From Bacteroidales bacterium (GTDB taxonomy: Bacteria; Bacteroidota; Bacteroidia; Bacteroidales; F082): a DNA stretch of 64,000 nt. The notes under the pieces were generated by a model that worked only from the letters and a program-made list of their open reading frames with translations, was not told where the DNA came from and searched no databases. Location of the stretch: NCBI GenBank assembly GCA_017553625.1, contig JAFZKP010000009.1:1-64000 (forward strand). Reading direction: 5' to 3'. A program made the translations under genes and the position numbers. Numbering within the stretch: the first letter of the stretch is position 1; every line of letters starts with the position of its first letter. Below are positions 26,659 through 35,315 of this stretch, one piece after another.

Positions 26659-27369
26659 ATGAAAAGGATTTTTGGAATCATAATTCTGGTTTTTTCGGCA
26701 GCTCTTGTTGTTTCGTGCAGCAAAACTGCCGAAAAACCGTCTAAAGTCTGGCTTCACAGAGTAAATGAAGTCGCCAAGGCGAAGTATTATCAAGACAAGT
26801 TCGCCGGTTTTGAAGTTGACGTGCATTTTGTTGACAATCATTTTGTTATCAAACATGATTCCGACGAAAAATCAAACATGAGACTTGACGACTGGTTCGC
26901 TTCGATAAAAAGAAGGTCGGAGTTGGGATTTTGGATTGATTTCAAAAATCTTAAAGAAAGCAACATGGAGGCTTCTGCCAAGGAGTTGGCAAGGCTTCGT
27001 AAAACCTACAAATTAAAAGGAATGATAATAGTCGAGTCGTCGAATGCCGAATGTTTGAAGGCGTTCGATGACTTGAACTTCCGCACGAGTTATTACATCC
27101 CGTTTGCTAATCAGAATGCCAGCCATGAAGAGCTGCAGGTTGTGACTGATTCGGTCAGGAAAATCATCAAAGAATATGATGTGAATACCATATCTGGGTT
27201 TTGGTCGCAGTATCCGTTTATGAGAGACTCTTTTCCGGAGATGCGGAAGTTGTTTTGGTATGAGAGGACATACGACTCGGCTGTGAGAGATTATTACATC
27301 AATCTTGCCAATGAAGACCCCAAAACCGATGTTGTTTTGATTGCAGTGAAGTATAATAATGAATATTAG
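26659..27369 (+). CDS. GDPD/PLC-like phosphodiesterase-fold lipoprotein
   Basis: A 236-residue lipoprotein (lipobox VVSC, Cys20). The mature start mirrors glycerophosphodiester phosphodiesterases: H33-R34 with Asn36 (HRVNEV), Glu52 and Asp54 in FEVDVHF, and HD at 66-67, which correspond to the HRG/ExD/HD catalytic residues of that TIM-barrel superfamily. The rest (FWIDFKNL, LKGMIIVES, YDVNTISGFW) fits alternating strands. It is somewhat short for the family and the C-terminal half is diverged. It starts 3 bp after the fused dehydrogenase and precedes GH5 and LtaS-like genes. Predicted periplasmic; substrate unknown. Confidence 0.62.
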   Translation: MKRIFGIIILVFSAALVVSCSKTAEKPSKVWLHRVNEVAKAKYYQDKFAGFEVDVHFVDNHFVIKHDSDEKSNMRLDDWFASIKRRSELGFWIDFKNLKESNMEASAKELARLRKTYKLKGMIIVESSNAECLKAFDDLNFRTSYYIPFANQNASHEELQVVTDSVRKIIKEYDVNTISGFWSQYPFMRDSFPEMRKLFWYERTYDSAVRDYYINLANEDPKTDVVLIAVKYNNEY

Positions 27370-27394
27370 TTTTGCTTCTTTTTGTAAAAAAACG

Positions 27395-27402
27395 TATCTT
27401 TG
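27395..27402 (+). promoter_or_regulatory. Bacteroidota -7 box TATCTTTG for the GH5 lipoprotein
   Basis: TATCTTTG with TTTG at 27371-27374 (20-bp spacing) gives a full match to the TTTG / TAnnTTTG promoter. It is 21 bp before the ATG at 27424. Confidence 0.7.
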
Positions 27403-27423
27403 CAAAAATTATTTTATGAAGAT

Positions 27424-28983
27424 ATGAAGAAGCTAATATTCGGAAAATCAAAGGTTTTCATTTATATTCTAATGGTTGTGGCGATGGTAGGCTGCAGCCG
27501 TAAGGGATATGTGCATATTGATGACGGGGTTTTTAAGGTTGACGGCGAAAGGTTTTTCCCGCTGATGCTAAATTATAAGGCGGAATTGCTGCGTTTCGAC
27601 GATGAATTGTCGTTTGCTGCAGCGAAATACTATGACAATCCCGATATTCATGAGGCTACTACGAAAAAAGAGGCGGAAGACCAGTTTTCCGGTCACATGC
27701 AGCTTGTTGAAGAGCTCGGTTTCAATACGGTTAGGCTTTGTGTGAATTTGATTTCATCAGATGAAAAAGGATATTATTATAAGACGCAAGATGGTCCGGC
27801 TTATTTGAAAGAGGATTCGAGAAAGATAATCAAAGCTTTGGATGAGATGGTTTCCATCGCGGCGTCGCATAATTTGAAAGTCATGCTTTTGCTCAAGCCT
27901 TCGTGGGATGAAGAGCTCGCGAAGTTCAATTCTTCGCTTATGAAGCATTTTTCCCGGGAGAAGGCGATTTTGGCTTTCGACCTGATGAACGAGCCACTTT
28001 ATTTTGATATTGTGAGAGACCGCACCAAGAGCGATGCGGTGATGACAGCGTCAGACTGGGTGAAAAATGCGAAGAAAGCCGCGCCGAGACATCTTGTCAC
28101 GATAGGTTTTGCGGAGCCGATAGAGGTCTTCAGCTGGGACGCTTCGATGATTCCTGTTGATTTTGTCCAGTTTCATACATACAACCCTTTGAGCATCCCG
28201 AACGAGACGTGGTGGTGGAGCCATTATATCGGCAAGCCGTGGATGATTGGTGAGACCTCGCTGCCGGCTGACAACGACTCGGTGTCGTATGAGCAGCAGC
28301 GCTATTTCGCCGAACAGGCTTATCAGTACGTTATTGACTGCGGAGGCATCGGTTTCGGTTGGTGGGAGTTTCAGGATGTGCCTGAATCGTATGGAATAAA
28401 TTACGAGGGCACTTTTTCGGGAGTGTTAAACCACGAGGAAACCACAACGACCAAAGACGGTCACGTTATTAAGGGAACGTTGAAGCCGGTGGCTTATTCT
28501 TTTGCGAAATTCAAGACTATGGAAAAAGGCGAGCCGGTGAAATCTGTCAATTATTACAATAATTTCGGGTATCACAACGCTGTTATCAGAGGGCGCATTG
28601 TGGATGACAATACCGGCGAGCCTGTTGAAGGCGCCGCTGTGAGAGGCTGGAACGAGTGGTGGAGGACTGGACTGAACACGTGTACGGACAAAGACGGCGT
28701 TTTTAATCTGTATAGCAACGACGAATGCGTGCATTTCGCCATCTCAGCCCCGGGAATGGACACTCAGCGTTTCAATATGCGTTTGGAATATCGCGACAAA
28801 AACGGTGAGGCGAGTGATTTTACCGATTTGCCTGACAGAAACATCAAGTCGAGCATGGTGTCGTTTATGACGTTTTTAAAGGATGAAAACAAGTTGTTCG
28901 AGTTTAAGGAAGACGAGTTTGACAAGGCGGTGATTTTTGCCGACATGGGAGAGATTAGGTTGAAAAAGCTTGAAATAAAATAA
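27424..28983 (+). CDS. Glycoside hydrolase family 5-like lipoprotein with C-terminal carboxypeptidase-regulatory-like domain
   Basis: A 519-residue lipoprotein (ATG 27424; lipobox MVGC near residue 24). The first domain is a (beta/alpha)8 cellulase-type fold: GFNTVRLCVN, acid/base Glu190 in DLMNEPL, and nucleophile Glu277 in MIGETSLPAD, as in clan GH-A. A second, small beta-sandwich (about 385-450: GRIVDDNTGEPVEGAAV ... DKDGVFNL) is a carboxypeptidase-regulatory-like domain. Probably cleaves a beta-linked glycan at the cell surface or in the periplasm. It shares a transcript with the LtaS-like gene that starts 2 bp later, which hints at an endogenous envelope glycan rather than food polysaccharide, but this is inference. 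Confidence 0.8.
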   Translation: MKKLIFGKSKVFIYILMVVAMVGCSRKGYVHIDDGVFKVDGERFFPLMLNYKAELLRFDDELSFAAAKYYDNPDIHEATTKKEAEDQFSGHMQLVEELGFNTVRLCVNLISSDEKGYYYKTQDGPAYLKEDSRKIIKALDEMVSIAASHNLKVMLLLKPSWDEELAKFNSSLMKHFSREKAILAFDLMNEPLYFDIVRDRTKSDAVMTASDWVKNAKKAAPRHLVTIGFAEPIEVFSWDASMIPVDFVQFHTYNPLSIPNETWWWSHYIGKPWMIGETSLPADNDSVSYEQQRYFAEQAYQYVIDCGGIGFGWWEFQDVPESYGINYEGTFSGVLNHEETTTTKDGHVIKGTLKPVAYSFAKFKTMEKGEPVKSVNYYNNFGYHNAVIRGRIVDDNTGEPVEGAAVRGWNEWWRTGLNTCTDKDGVFNLYSNDECVHFAISAPGMDTQRFNMRLEYRDKNGEASDFTDLPDRNIKSSMVSFMTFLKDENKLFEFKEDEFDKAVIFADMGEIRLKKLEIK

Positions 28984-28984
28984 G

Positions 28985-31441
28985 ATGAAGATGAAAGGTT
29001 TTGACAAAAACAATATCGGTGAGTCTGTTTTAAAAGGACTGGAGCTCTGGGTAAAGTACGCTTTGTTGTGGCTTTCTCTCGCTTTCGTTCTCCGTCTCGG
29101 TTTCTTTTTTGTGATGCTGACATCGGGATTGATTCAGGGCTCATCATTTTTCACGATACTTTCGGGCGTTTATTTTGACGTGGCTTTGGTGTTGGAGGTG
29201 AGCGCGATTGTGCTTGTTCCGCTGCTGATAATCAATTACTTCTTGCCAAAAACGACAAAAGCGCTGGCGATTGCTTTCATCACGATATATGTTTTGACCT
29301 ATGGCGGTCTCATCGGTTATTATTCGAATGTGAACCTGCCGTTGGACAGAGTGTTTTTCGTTTACGGATTGGGCGAGATGTACAATATCATCGTTTCGTC
29401 GGTCGATTTCTCGATTTTGCCGTTGCTTGGCGTAATTGTTGGGGTTGCATTATACTCGCTTTTGATTCGTTTTTGGAACAGGAAAATCAAGGTTTCGAGA
29501 GTGTTGCTGCTCAGTTATTTTATCGTAACGATGGTTTTTGTCATTTTCTTTGATTTCAAATCATTGATTAGAAGTGATAAAAACTACAAGTCATATCAGG
29601 ATTACTGCCTTGCATCAAATCAGATAGCATACACGCTCAATGATTTCAATGAATATCGGGAAGAGAAAGCTAAGGAGGAGGATTTCACTTCGTATGACGA
29701 GCAGGTGGTTGAAGACGCAAGGAATCTCCAGCGTCTTTTCCCTGATTTCAAGTATGTTGACATCCATTATCCGTTTATGCGTGAAGCCAATGATCCGGAT
29801 GTTATTGGTGACCTGATGAATCGCACCACAGATGGCAAGGCTCCGAGTTTTGTGTTTGTCATTGTTGAGAGTCTGGGGCAGAGATTGTCGTCGGTAAGCC
29901 CTAAAATGTCGTTTACGCCGTTCCTCGACAGCCTTAAAACGGAATCGTTGTACTGGCCGAATTGTCTGGCTTTGGCGGAGCGTACCTTTGGCGCGCTGCC
30001 GAATATCTTTTCTTCGGCGCCATACGACAAGACAGGTTTTGCACGTCCGTGGTTCCCGATTCCTTACCATAACTCGCTTCTTAAAGAAATGTCATTGAAT
30101 GGTTATTCTTTGTCGTTTTATTATGGCGGTAACGCCTCATTTGACGGTCAGGATGACTATATGCGTGGCAATGGCGTGGGTTATATCATGCAGCCTTCGG
30201 AGGCGGATTTCGACCAGGAACAGAAAGAGCAGATGAAGAAGGAAAACAGCTGGGGAATGTACGATAAGGACATGTTCAACGCCGCTATCCGCCATCGTGA
30301 CACAACAGAGAGAAACCGCCAAAATACTGATGTTTACATCACTTTGTCGACCCATGAGCCATGGTGTTTCAAGGGCAATGAGGTCTATGTGAAGAAAGTG
30401 GAGGACATGGTGGCAAACACAAAATCCTTCGGTCCAGAAGAGAAAAACACGGTGCTCAGCAACAAAAAGACTTTTGCCAGCTTCCTCTATATGGACGATT
30501 GTGTAAGGATGCTCCTTGATTATTATAAGAGCCAGCCGGAGTTTGAAAACACCATTTTCGTCATTGTCGGCGACCACCGTATGGGAAGAGTTTACGTGAG
30601 TTCTAGCCCGTTGCTGAAATACCACGTCCCGTTGATAGTTTATTCACCTCTGATAAAGAATCCAAAGACGTTCAAGGCTGTGGTCACGCATCATGACCTG
30701 ACTCCGACTATAACCGCATATCTTTCAAAGAATTACGATTATGTTTCAGCCGATGAATGCCATTGGCTTGGCACTTCGCTTGATACGACGGCGGATTACA
30801 GGAGTCGTCAGTCGGTGGCGTTCATGCGAAACAGTCGCGAGGAGATTGAATATCTGCACGGCGACTATCTTCTTGACCGCGACCGTTTGTTCAAAGTGTC
30901 AGATTCTCTTTGTGTTAGCGAGATTCATGATGATGCGATACGCGACAGCCTTGCAGAATATCTGCGCCGTTACAAAAACGTCGACTGGTTTGTGACGCAG
31001 AACGATTATCTCTGGAAGAAGAGCTCGTCGGTAGTTGAAATACATTCCGAAAGCCACGAGAAAACAGTATCGAAAAAATTTGGCGAGAAAGAGTCTCTTG
31101 ACATCATGAAGCCATTCAGGTTCAAGCAAGGTTATGAGAAAATCTATCTTGACATGGAGTTCGACTACAAAAACGGCAACAACGCCGATTTGGATAAGAT
31201 TTTCAGCGAGTTTAGGATAAAAGGTCCCGGCGTGGATTTTTACAGGGGCTACAAATTGGTGAACGTTTCGACTCCAAATAGTGACGGCACGATGCACTAT
31301 AAAGTGAAAACAACGTTTTTCCTCGCCGGTCAGGACATCAAAAACGCTGATTTCAGGATTGTCATCTATTCCAAGACGAATTTTGATTTTGAATATAAAA
31401 ACTTAAAAATCGAATTTGAAGGGCTTCCATTAAAAAAATAG
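28985..31441 (+). CDS. LtaS-like sulfatase-fold membrane enzyme (phosphoglycerol/phosphoethanolamine transferase type)
   Basis: An 818-residue inner-membrane protein. About five transmembrane helices fill residues 20-190, followed by a periplasmic alkaline-phosphatase/sulfatase-fold domain (about 285-610): [14 protein letters not shown] carries the metal-binding Glu, Thr334 in ERTFGALPN is the expected nucleophile, and [10 protein letters not shown] and VTHHDLTPT supply metal ligands. The last about 180 residues form an extra domain I do not recognise. Gram-positive LtaS polymerises glycerol phosphate from phosphatidylglycerol; Bacteroidota homologues probably transfer phosphoglycerol or similar groups to envelope glycans. 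Co-transcribed with GH5. Confidence 0.85.
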   Translation: MKMKGFDKNNIGESVLKGLELWVKYALLWLSLAFVLRLGFFFVMLTSGLIQGSSFFTILSGVYFDVALVLEVSAIVLVPLLIINYFLPKTTKALAIAFITIYVLTYGGLIGYYSNVNLPLDRVFFVYGLGEMYNIIVSSVDFSILPLLGVIVGVALYSLLIRFWNRKIKVSRVLLLSYFIVTMVFVIFFDFKSLIRSDKNYKSYQDYCLASNQIAYTLNDFNEYREEKAKEEDFTSYDEQVVEDARNLQRLFPDFKYVDIHYPFMREANDPDVIGDLMNRTTDGKAPSFVFVIVESLGQRLSSVSPKMSFTPFLDSLKTESLYWPNCLALAERTFGALPNIFSSAPYDKTGFARPWFPIPYHNSLLKEMSLNGYSLSFYYGGNASFDGQDDYMRGNGVGYIMQPSEADFDQEQKEQMKKENSWGMYDKDMFNAAIRHRDTTERNRQNTDVYITLSTHEPWCFKGNEVYVKKVEDMVANTKSFGPEEKNTVLSNKKTFASFLYMDDCVRMLLDYYKSQPEFENTIFVIVGDHRMGRVYVSSSPLLKYHVPLIVYSPLIKNPKTFKAVVTHHDLTPTITAYLSKNYDYVSADECHWLGTSLDTTADYRSRQSVAFMRNSREEIEYLHGDYLLDRDRLFKVSDSLCVSEIHDDAIRDSLAEYLRRYKNVDWFVTQNDYLWKKSSSVVEIHSESHEKTVSKKFGEKESLDIMKPFRFKQGYEKIYLDMEFDYKNGNNADLDKIFSEFRIKGPGVDFYRGYKLVNVSTPNSDGTMHYKVKTTFFLAGQDIKNADFRIVIYSKTNFDFEYKNLKIEFEGLPLKK

Positions 31442-31444
31442 TAG

Positions 31445-31452
31445 TATTTTTG
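31445..31452 (+). promoter_or_regulatory. Possible -7 box TATTTTTG for tyrS
   Basis: TATTTTTG fits TAnnTTTG and lies 28 bp before the tyrS ATG. The nearest TTTG upstream (31415-31418) is 26 bp away, longer than usual. Confidence 0.5.
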
Positions 31453-31479
31453 CAAACTAATTTTAACAACAATCATTCG

Positions 31480-32775
31480 ATGAGAGAAGATTTCGTAGAA
31501 GAATTGCGCTGGCGCGGGATGTTGAACAACATGACCCCAGGCACAGAAGAACAGTTGAAGAAAGAAATGACGACGGCTTACCTTGGCATCGACCCGACCG
31601 CCGACTCACTGCATATCGGACACCTTTGCGGCATCATGATGCTCCGTCATTTCCAGGCTGCCGGACATAAACCATTGGCATTGCTCGGTGGCGCTACAGG
31701 CATGATTGGCGACCCGTCAGGAAAATCGGCTGAGCGTAACTTGTTGAACGACGAGACGTTGCAGCACAATCAGGCTTGCATCAAGAAGCAGCTCGCCAAG
31801 TTTCTCGATTTCGACAGCGACGCTCCGAACCGTGCAGAGCTCGTCAACAACTACGACTGGATGAAAGACTACACTTTTCTGCATTTCATCCGTGACATCG
31901 GCAAGCACATCACTGTCAACTACATGATGGCGAAGGACTCGGTGAAGAAACGTTTCAACGGAGAAGGCGACGGCATGTCGTTTACAGAGTTCAGCTACCA
32001 GCTCGTTCAGGGCTACGATTTCCTCTATCTCTTTGAGCATAAGAACTGCAAGCTTCAGATGGGCGGCTCCGACCAGTGGGGTAACATCACTACTGGAACT
32101 GAGCTCATCCGCCGCAAACTCGGTGCCGACAAAGAGGCATTCGCTTTGACTTGCAACCTCATCACCAAGGCTGACGGCGGCAAGTTCGGCAAGACAGAGA
32201 AAGGCAACATCTGGCTCGACCCTGAGAAGACCTCACCGTATGCGTTCTACCAGTTCTGGATGAACTGCACCGACGAGGACGCGGCACGTTACATCAAGAT
32301 TTTCACCTTGTTGAAGAAAGATGAAATCGACGCTTTGATAGCGCGTCACACTGCCGAGCCGCATCTTCGCGAGCTGCAGCGCACACTGGCACGTGAGCTC
32401 ACTCTCGTGGTGCATTCGAAAGAAGACCTTGAGATGGCGGAAGAGGCGACACAGATATTGTTTGGAAAAGGCACTGCCGAGGCATTGCACAAATTCGATG
32501 AAGCGACATTGTTGAGCATCTTCGACGGCGTGCCACAGTCGACATTCTCGAAAGACGCTCTCGGCGCTGGTGTCGGCATCGTCGACTTCCTCGTTCAGAC
32601 CAACGTGTTTCCGTCAAAAGGCGAGGCGCGTAAGATGGTGCAGGGCAACGGTGTCTCCATCAACAAGGACAAAGTCACCGAGCAGAAGACCGTCGGAACT
32701 GACGACCTTCTCAACGGTAAATACATCCTCGTGCAAAAAGGAAAGAAAAACTATTACTTGATAGTCTGCGAATAA
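31480..32775 (+). CDS. tyrS: Tyrosyl-tRNA synthetase
   Basis: A 431-residue class I synthetase. The ATG at 31480 ([13 protein letters not shown]) is preferred; upstream in-frame codons overlap the promoter. Signatures: [18 protein letters not shown] with the HIGH motif, [24 protein letters not shown] for tyrosine recognition, and KFGKTE in the KMSKS position. The C-terminal S4-like RNA-binding domain is about 365-431 ([22 protein letters not shown]). Its stop codon shares a base with the next ATG (TAATG), so the small membrane protein gene is translationally coupled. Confidence 0.97.
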   Translation: MREDFVEELRWRGMLNNMTPGTEEQLKKEMTTAYLGIDPTADSLHIGHLCGIMMLRHFQAAGHKPLALLGGATGMIGDPSGKSAERNLLNDETLQHNQACIKKQLAKFLDFDSDAPNRAELVNNYDWMKDYTFLHFIRDIGKHITVNYMMAKDSVKKRFNGEGDGMSFTEFSYQLVQGYDFLYLFEHKNCKLQMGGSDQWGNITTGTELIRRKLGADKEAFALTCNLITKADGGKFGKTEKGNIWLDPEKTSPYAFYQFWMNCTDEDAARYIKIFTLLKKDEIDALIARHTAEPHLRELQRTLARELTLVVHSKEDLEMAEEATQILFGKGTAEALHKFDEATLLSIFDGVPQSTFSKDALGAGVGIVDFLVQTNVFPSKGEARKMVQGNGVSINKDKVTEQKTVGTDDLLNGKYILVQKGKKNYYLIVCE

Positions 32776-32972
32776 TGTACTGGGCTTTCTTGATTCCGAC
32801 GTTGTTTCTCGTCCTGTTGGCAGTTGCTGCGATAGGAATCAAGGCTATTGTGAAGAAAAACGGAAAATTTGAACGGAAATGCGCTCACTCATTAGACCCT
32901 GATGCGAAATGCATCTGCGGTGGTGACGGCGACTGCCCTAACTTAAAGACGGATGAAAATCCGTCTCAATGA
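32775..32972 (+). CDS. Small membrane protein, NqrM-like (Na+-NQR maturation factor type)
   Basis: 65 residues: one N-terminal transmembrane helix (about 3-26), a basic stretch (KKNGKFERK), then a Cys-rich tail with four cysteines (KCAH, CIC, GGDGDC; Cys37, 46, 48, 54). NqrM proteins have the same plan, a helix followed by four essential cysteines thought to deliver iron to the NqrD/NqrE site of sodium-pumping NADH:quinone reductase. Support comes from the neighbour: apbE, the FMN transferase that flavinylates NqrB/NqrC, is convergent and overlaps this gene by 7 bp. No nqr genes are in the window. Could instead be an unrelated Cys-rich membrane protein. Confidence 0.6.
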   Translation: MYWAFLIPTLFLVLLAVAAIGIKAIVKKNGKFERKCAHSLDPDAKCICGGDGDCPNLKTDENPSQ

Positions 32973-33931
32973 TTGACCCATTCAGATTTGATAACACCGT
33001 CTTCGACAAATATGAAATACGCCTCGACACCTTGACCTTCAAGCAGTTTCGAGGCTTTTTCTTTGCCAATGAGCATGCAAATCGTGGCAAGACAATCCGC
33101 CCACGAGGCGTTGTCGGCGATGACGGTGGCGCTTAAAAGATTGTGCTCGACAGGATAACCCGTCTTCGGGTCGATGCTATGAGAGTAGCGGACACCGTCT
33201 TTTTCAATGTATTTCCTGTAGTTTCCGGAAGTAACGATGCCCTTGTCCTTGAGGTTTATCTTGACCTGAACTGAACGCTCCGAGTCGTAGTTCTCAGCAG
33301 GTTTCTCGATGCCGATGGTCCATTGTTCGCCGTTCGGTTTCGTGCCTTTCGCAAAAATCTCACCACCAACGTCAACCAGATAATTTTGCACACCTCGCGA
33401 TTCTAAAAACTTCCCAATCATATCCGTGGTATATCCTTGCGCCACCGCATTGAAATCAAGTGTCATATTCGGATTGGCTTTTACAACTTTATCGTCAACG
33501 ATTTTTATCTTTTGATAACCAACAAGTTGACAAATTGAATCAACAATTTCGGGTGTCATCTCGAGTTCTTTTTTGTAATGGAAGCCCCACGCTGAAACCA
33601 ATGGTCCGATAGTCGCGTCAAAAGCGCCATCAGAAAATTCCGAAGCCTTCTGCGCCCACTCAAAATTATCCTTAAATATCTGATTTACAACAACGTCTTC
33701 GTTTCTGTTTACCTTTCGGATAATCGAATTCTCATTCCAAAGAGACACTGTATTGTCCACTTCCCTGAAAATCGAGTCTATTTCAGATTCAAAAGTCCTG
33801 CTTTCTTCATCATAATATGATATTGAGAAATACGATCCTTGCGTTATTCCCGAATAATTGATTTTTTGCGGTTGCTTTGCGCAAGAGGCAAAAACCGTAA
33901 CTATCGCTAATATAAAAACAACTCTTTTCAA
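32966..33931 (-). CDS. apbE: FAD:protein FMN transferase (ApbE family), lipoprotein
   Basis: 321 residues with a lipoprotein signal (lipobox FASC, Cys17). ApbE attaches FMN from FAD by a phosphoester bond to Thr or Ser of secreted or membrane flavoproteins such as NqrB, NqrC and RnfG. Family marks are MTLDFNAVAQGYTTDMI (near 155), LVDVGGEIFAKG (near 180), the Tyr-rich YSHSIDPKTGYPV block (near 245) and DNASWADCLAT with metal-binding Asp/Ala region (near 270). It lies 14 bp after the T9SS plug gene on the same strand, so probably co-transcribed. The 3' end overlaps the convergent NqrM-like gene. Confidence 0.93.
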   Translation of the reverse strand: MKRVVFILAIVTVFASCAKQPQKINYSGITQGSYFSISYYDEESRTFESEIDSIFREVDNTVSLWNENSIIRKVNRNEDVVVNQIFKDNFEWAQKASEFSDGAFDATIGPLVSAWGFHYKKELEMTPEIVDSICQLVGYQKIKIVDDKVVKANPNMTLDFNAVAQGYTTDMIGKFLESRGVQNYLVDVGGEIFAKGTKPNGEQWTIGIEKPAENYDSERSVQVKINLKDKGIVTSGNYRKYIEKDGVRYSHSIDPKTGYPVEHNLLSATVIADNASWADCLATICMLIGKEKASKLLEGQGVEAYFIFVEDGVIKSEWVNH

Positions 33932-33945
33932 CTTTCAACTCTAAA

Positions 33946-35214
33946 CTAATGTGATTTTATCACAGTATAACCAATCAACTTATCATAATTTGCAATCGGA
34001 TCGAACAAATAAACAAAAATGTGGTACATGTTGTTCGTTTCCCAGAAATCTCCGTTTATCGGCGCAAGTGACGATGTGCCAGAGGCGTTGTCCTTCACCA
34101 GATACATGTAATCGTAATAGCCCTGTTTTAAAAGCAACGACTTCTTGTAACCGCGTCTGTCGGGGTCATATTCCATCTTTGAATTCTCATCCAAACGCCA
34201 GTCCGTGATAGCGCCTGTGATGTAGACATCCTTTCCCACCATATATTGAGGCCATTTCAAGAAGAAATCGACGTATGCATAATCGGCTTCCCGTGTGGCA
34301 TCAAAATCCTCGCGCTCAAGATAGATGTATTTCTCGCCAAACAAGTCTTCGTCTTGAAGATATGTGTGAGTGTTGCGTTTCGTGTCTTCATAAAGCGTAA
34401 CTACATAGCAATCCTTCTCCCTGACAACGGTTCTCGTCTTTTCAGGACGGTTGTCGAAATTGCTTGTGTTTATTCTAAGATATTGATTGCCAGACTCAAA
34501 CACTGTTTTAGGATTGTTGATATAAGAAATCTTGTCAGGATAGACGTATGTCGGTTTCAGTCCTGATACGGCATTGTCCCAACGTCCGTTCTGCTGGATG
34601 GTGACATTAGAATACTGGTCGGCACGCGAGTTGAACATATCGGGATAAACCACTTGAATATCAACCTCTTGCTTGTTGCTGCCAAGGTTCAAATCGTATG
34701 GATATCGAGGAATCGAGGCGGAAATATTAGCCTTTTCTTCAACAATATAAAACCTTCTTGTGAAATAAATGTCATTCGGATCCTCGCCAGTTACGACAAG
34801 CAGATAATTTCCTGAAATCTTCGGAATCATGTTGCTTGTAGGAAACAAAAGGTCGAAATGAACGTAGTTTATAAAAGTGTTTAGCGAAAATGTGAAATTG
34901 CTTATCTCTTCCTGAAAAAAACCGTTGATATAATCGTTTTTCGGCAAATCTGTCGGCTGCCAGTCGTTGTTGCAATGCACCAAAGTGTAATAAAGGTAAG
35001 GCGCGTCGTATGCAAACACGTCAAACTGAAGATGCAGCTGCTCAATCATGTTGTCAAGGTAAATCACGGGCTTGTCGAGGTCGAAACCCGTAGGATGAAG
35101 CAGCACGCTATGCACCTCGTCATGGTAATTCATGTCGCCGACCGTCATCAGATTCTGCGCCGAAAGATTTATCGTAAGATATAACAATATGATTGTCAAT
35201 AGTTTAAATCTCAT
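33946..35214 (-). CDS. Type IX secretion system plug protein (DUF5103 family)
   Basis: A 422-residue secreted protein with a Sec signal ending NLSAQ. It has the DUF5103 layout: HSVLLHPTGFDLDKPVIYL near residue 35, LHLQFDVFAYDAPYLYYTLVHCNNDW near 60, the tract YPYDLNLGSNKQEVDI, and a C-terminal Ig or CBM48-like domain (about 315-400, DVYITGAITDWRL). In Flavobacterium a member of this family closes the periplasmic end of the SprA translocon when PorV is not bound. The assignment rests on family memory, not on a search. A box with one mismatch (CATCTTTG, 35219-35226 minus) sits right upstream. Divergent from priA. Confidence 0.82.
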   Translation of the reverse strand: MRFKLLTIILLYLTINLSAQNLMTVGDMNYHDEVHSVLLHPTGFDLDKPVIYLDNMIEQLHLQFDVFAYDAPYLYYTLVHCNNDWQPTDLPKNDYINGFFQEEISNFTFSLNTFINYVHFDLLFPTSNMIPKISGNYLLVVTGEDPNDIYFTRRFYIVEEKANISASIPRYPYDLNLGSNKQEVDIQVVYPDMFNSRADQYSNVTIQQNGRWDNAVSGLKPTYVYPDKISYINNPKTVFESGNQYLRINTSNFDNRPEKTRTVVREKDCYVVTLYEDTKRNTHTYLQDEDLFGEKYIYLEREDFDATREADYAYVDFFLKWPQYMVGKDVYITGAITDWRLDENSKMEYDPDRRGYKKSLLLKQGYYDYMYLVKDNASGTSSLAPINGDFWETNNMYHIFVYLFDPIANYDKLIGYTVIKSH

Positions 35215-35268
35215 AAGACAAAGATGTTTTATTTTTCAAAAATAATAAAATTTTACGAAATAAAATAT

Positions 35269-35276
35269 TAATTTTG
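35269..35276 (+). promoter_or_regulatory. Possible -7 box TAATTTTG for priA
   Basis: TAATTTTG matches TAnnTTTG and lies 39 bp before the priA ATG. I see no good -33 TTTG at the expected spacing. Confidence 0.5.
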
Positions 35277-35315
35277 TATCCTGTAGGGAGAATGCATGCG
35301 TTCACCAAATAAAAA

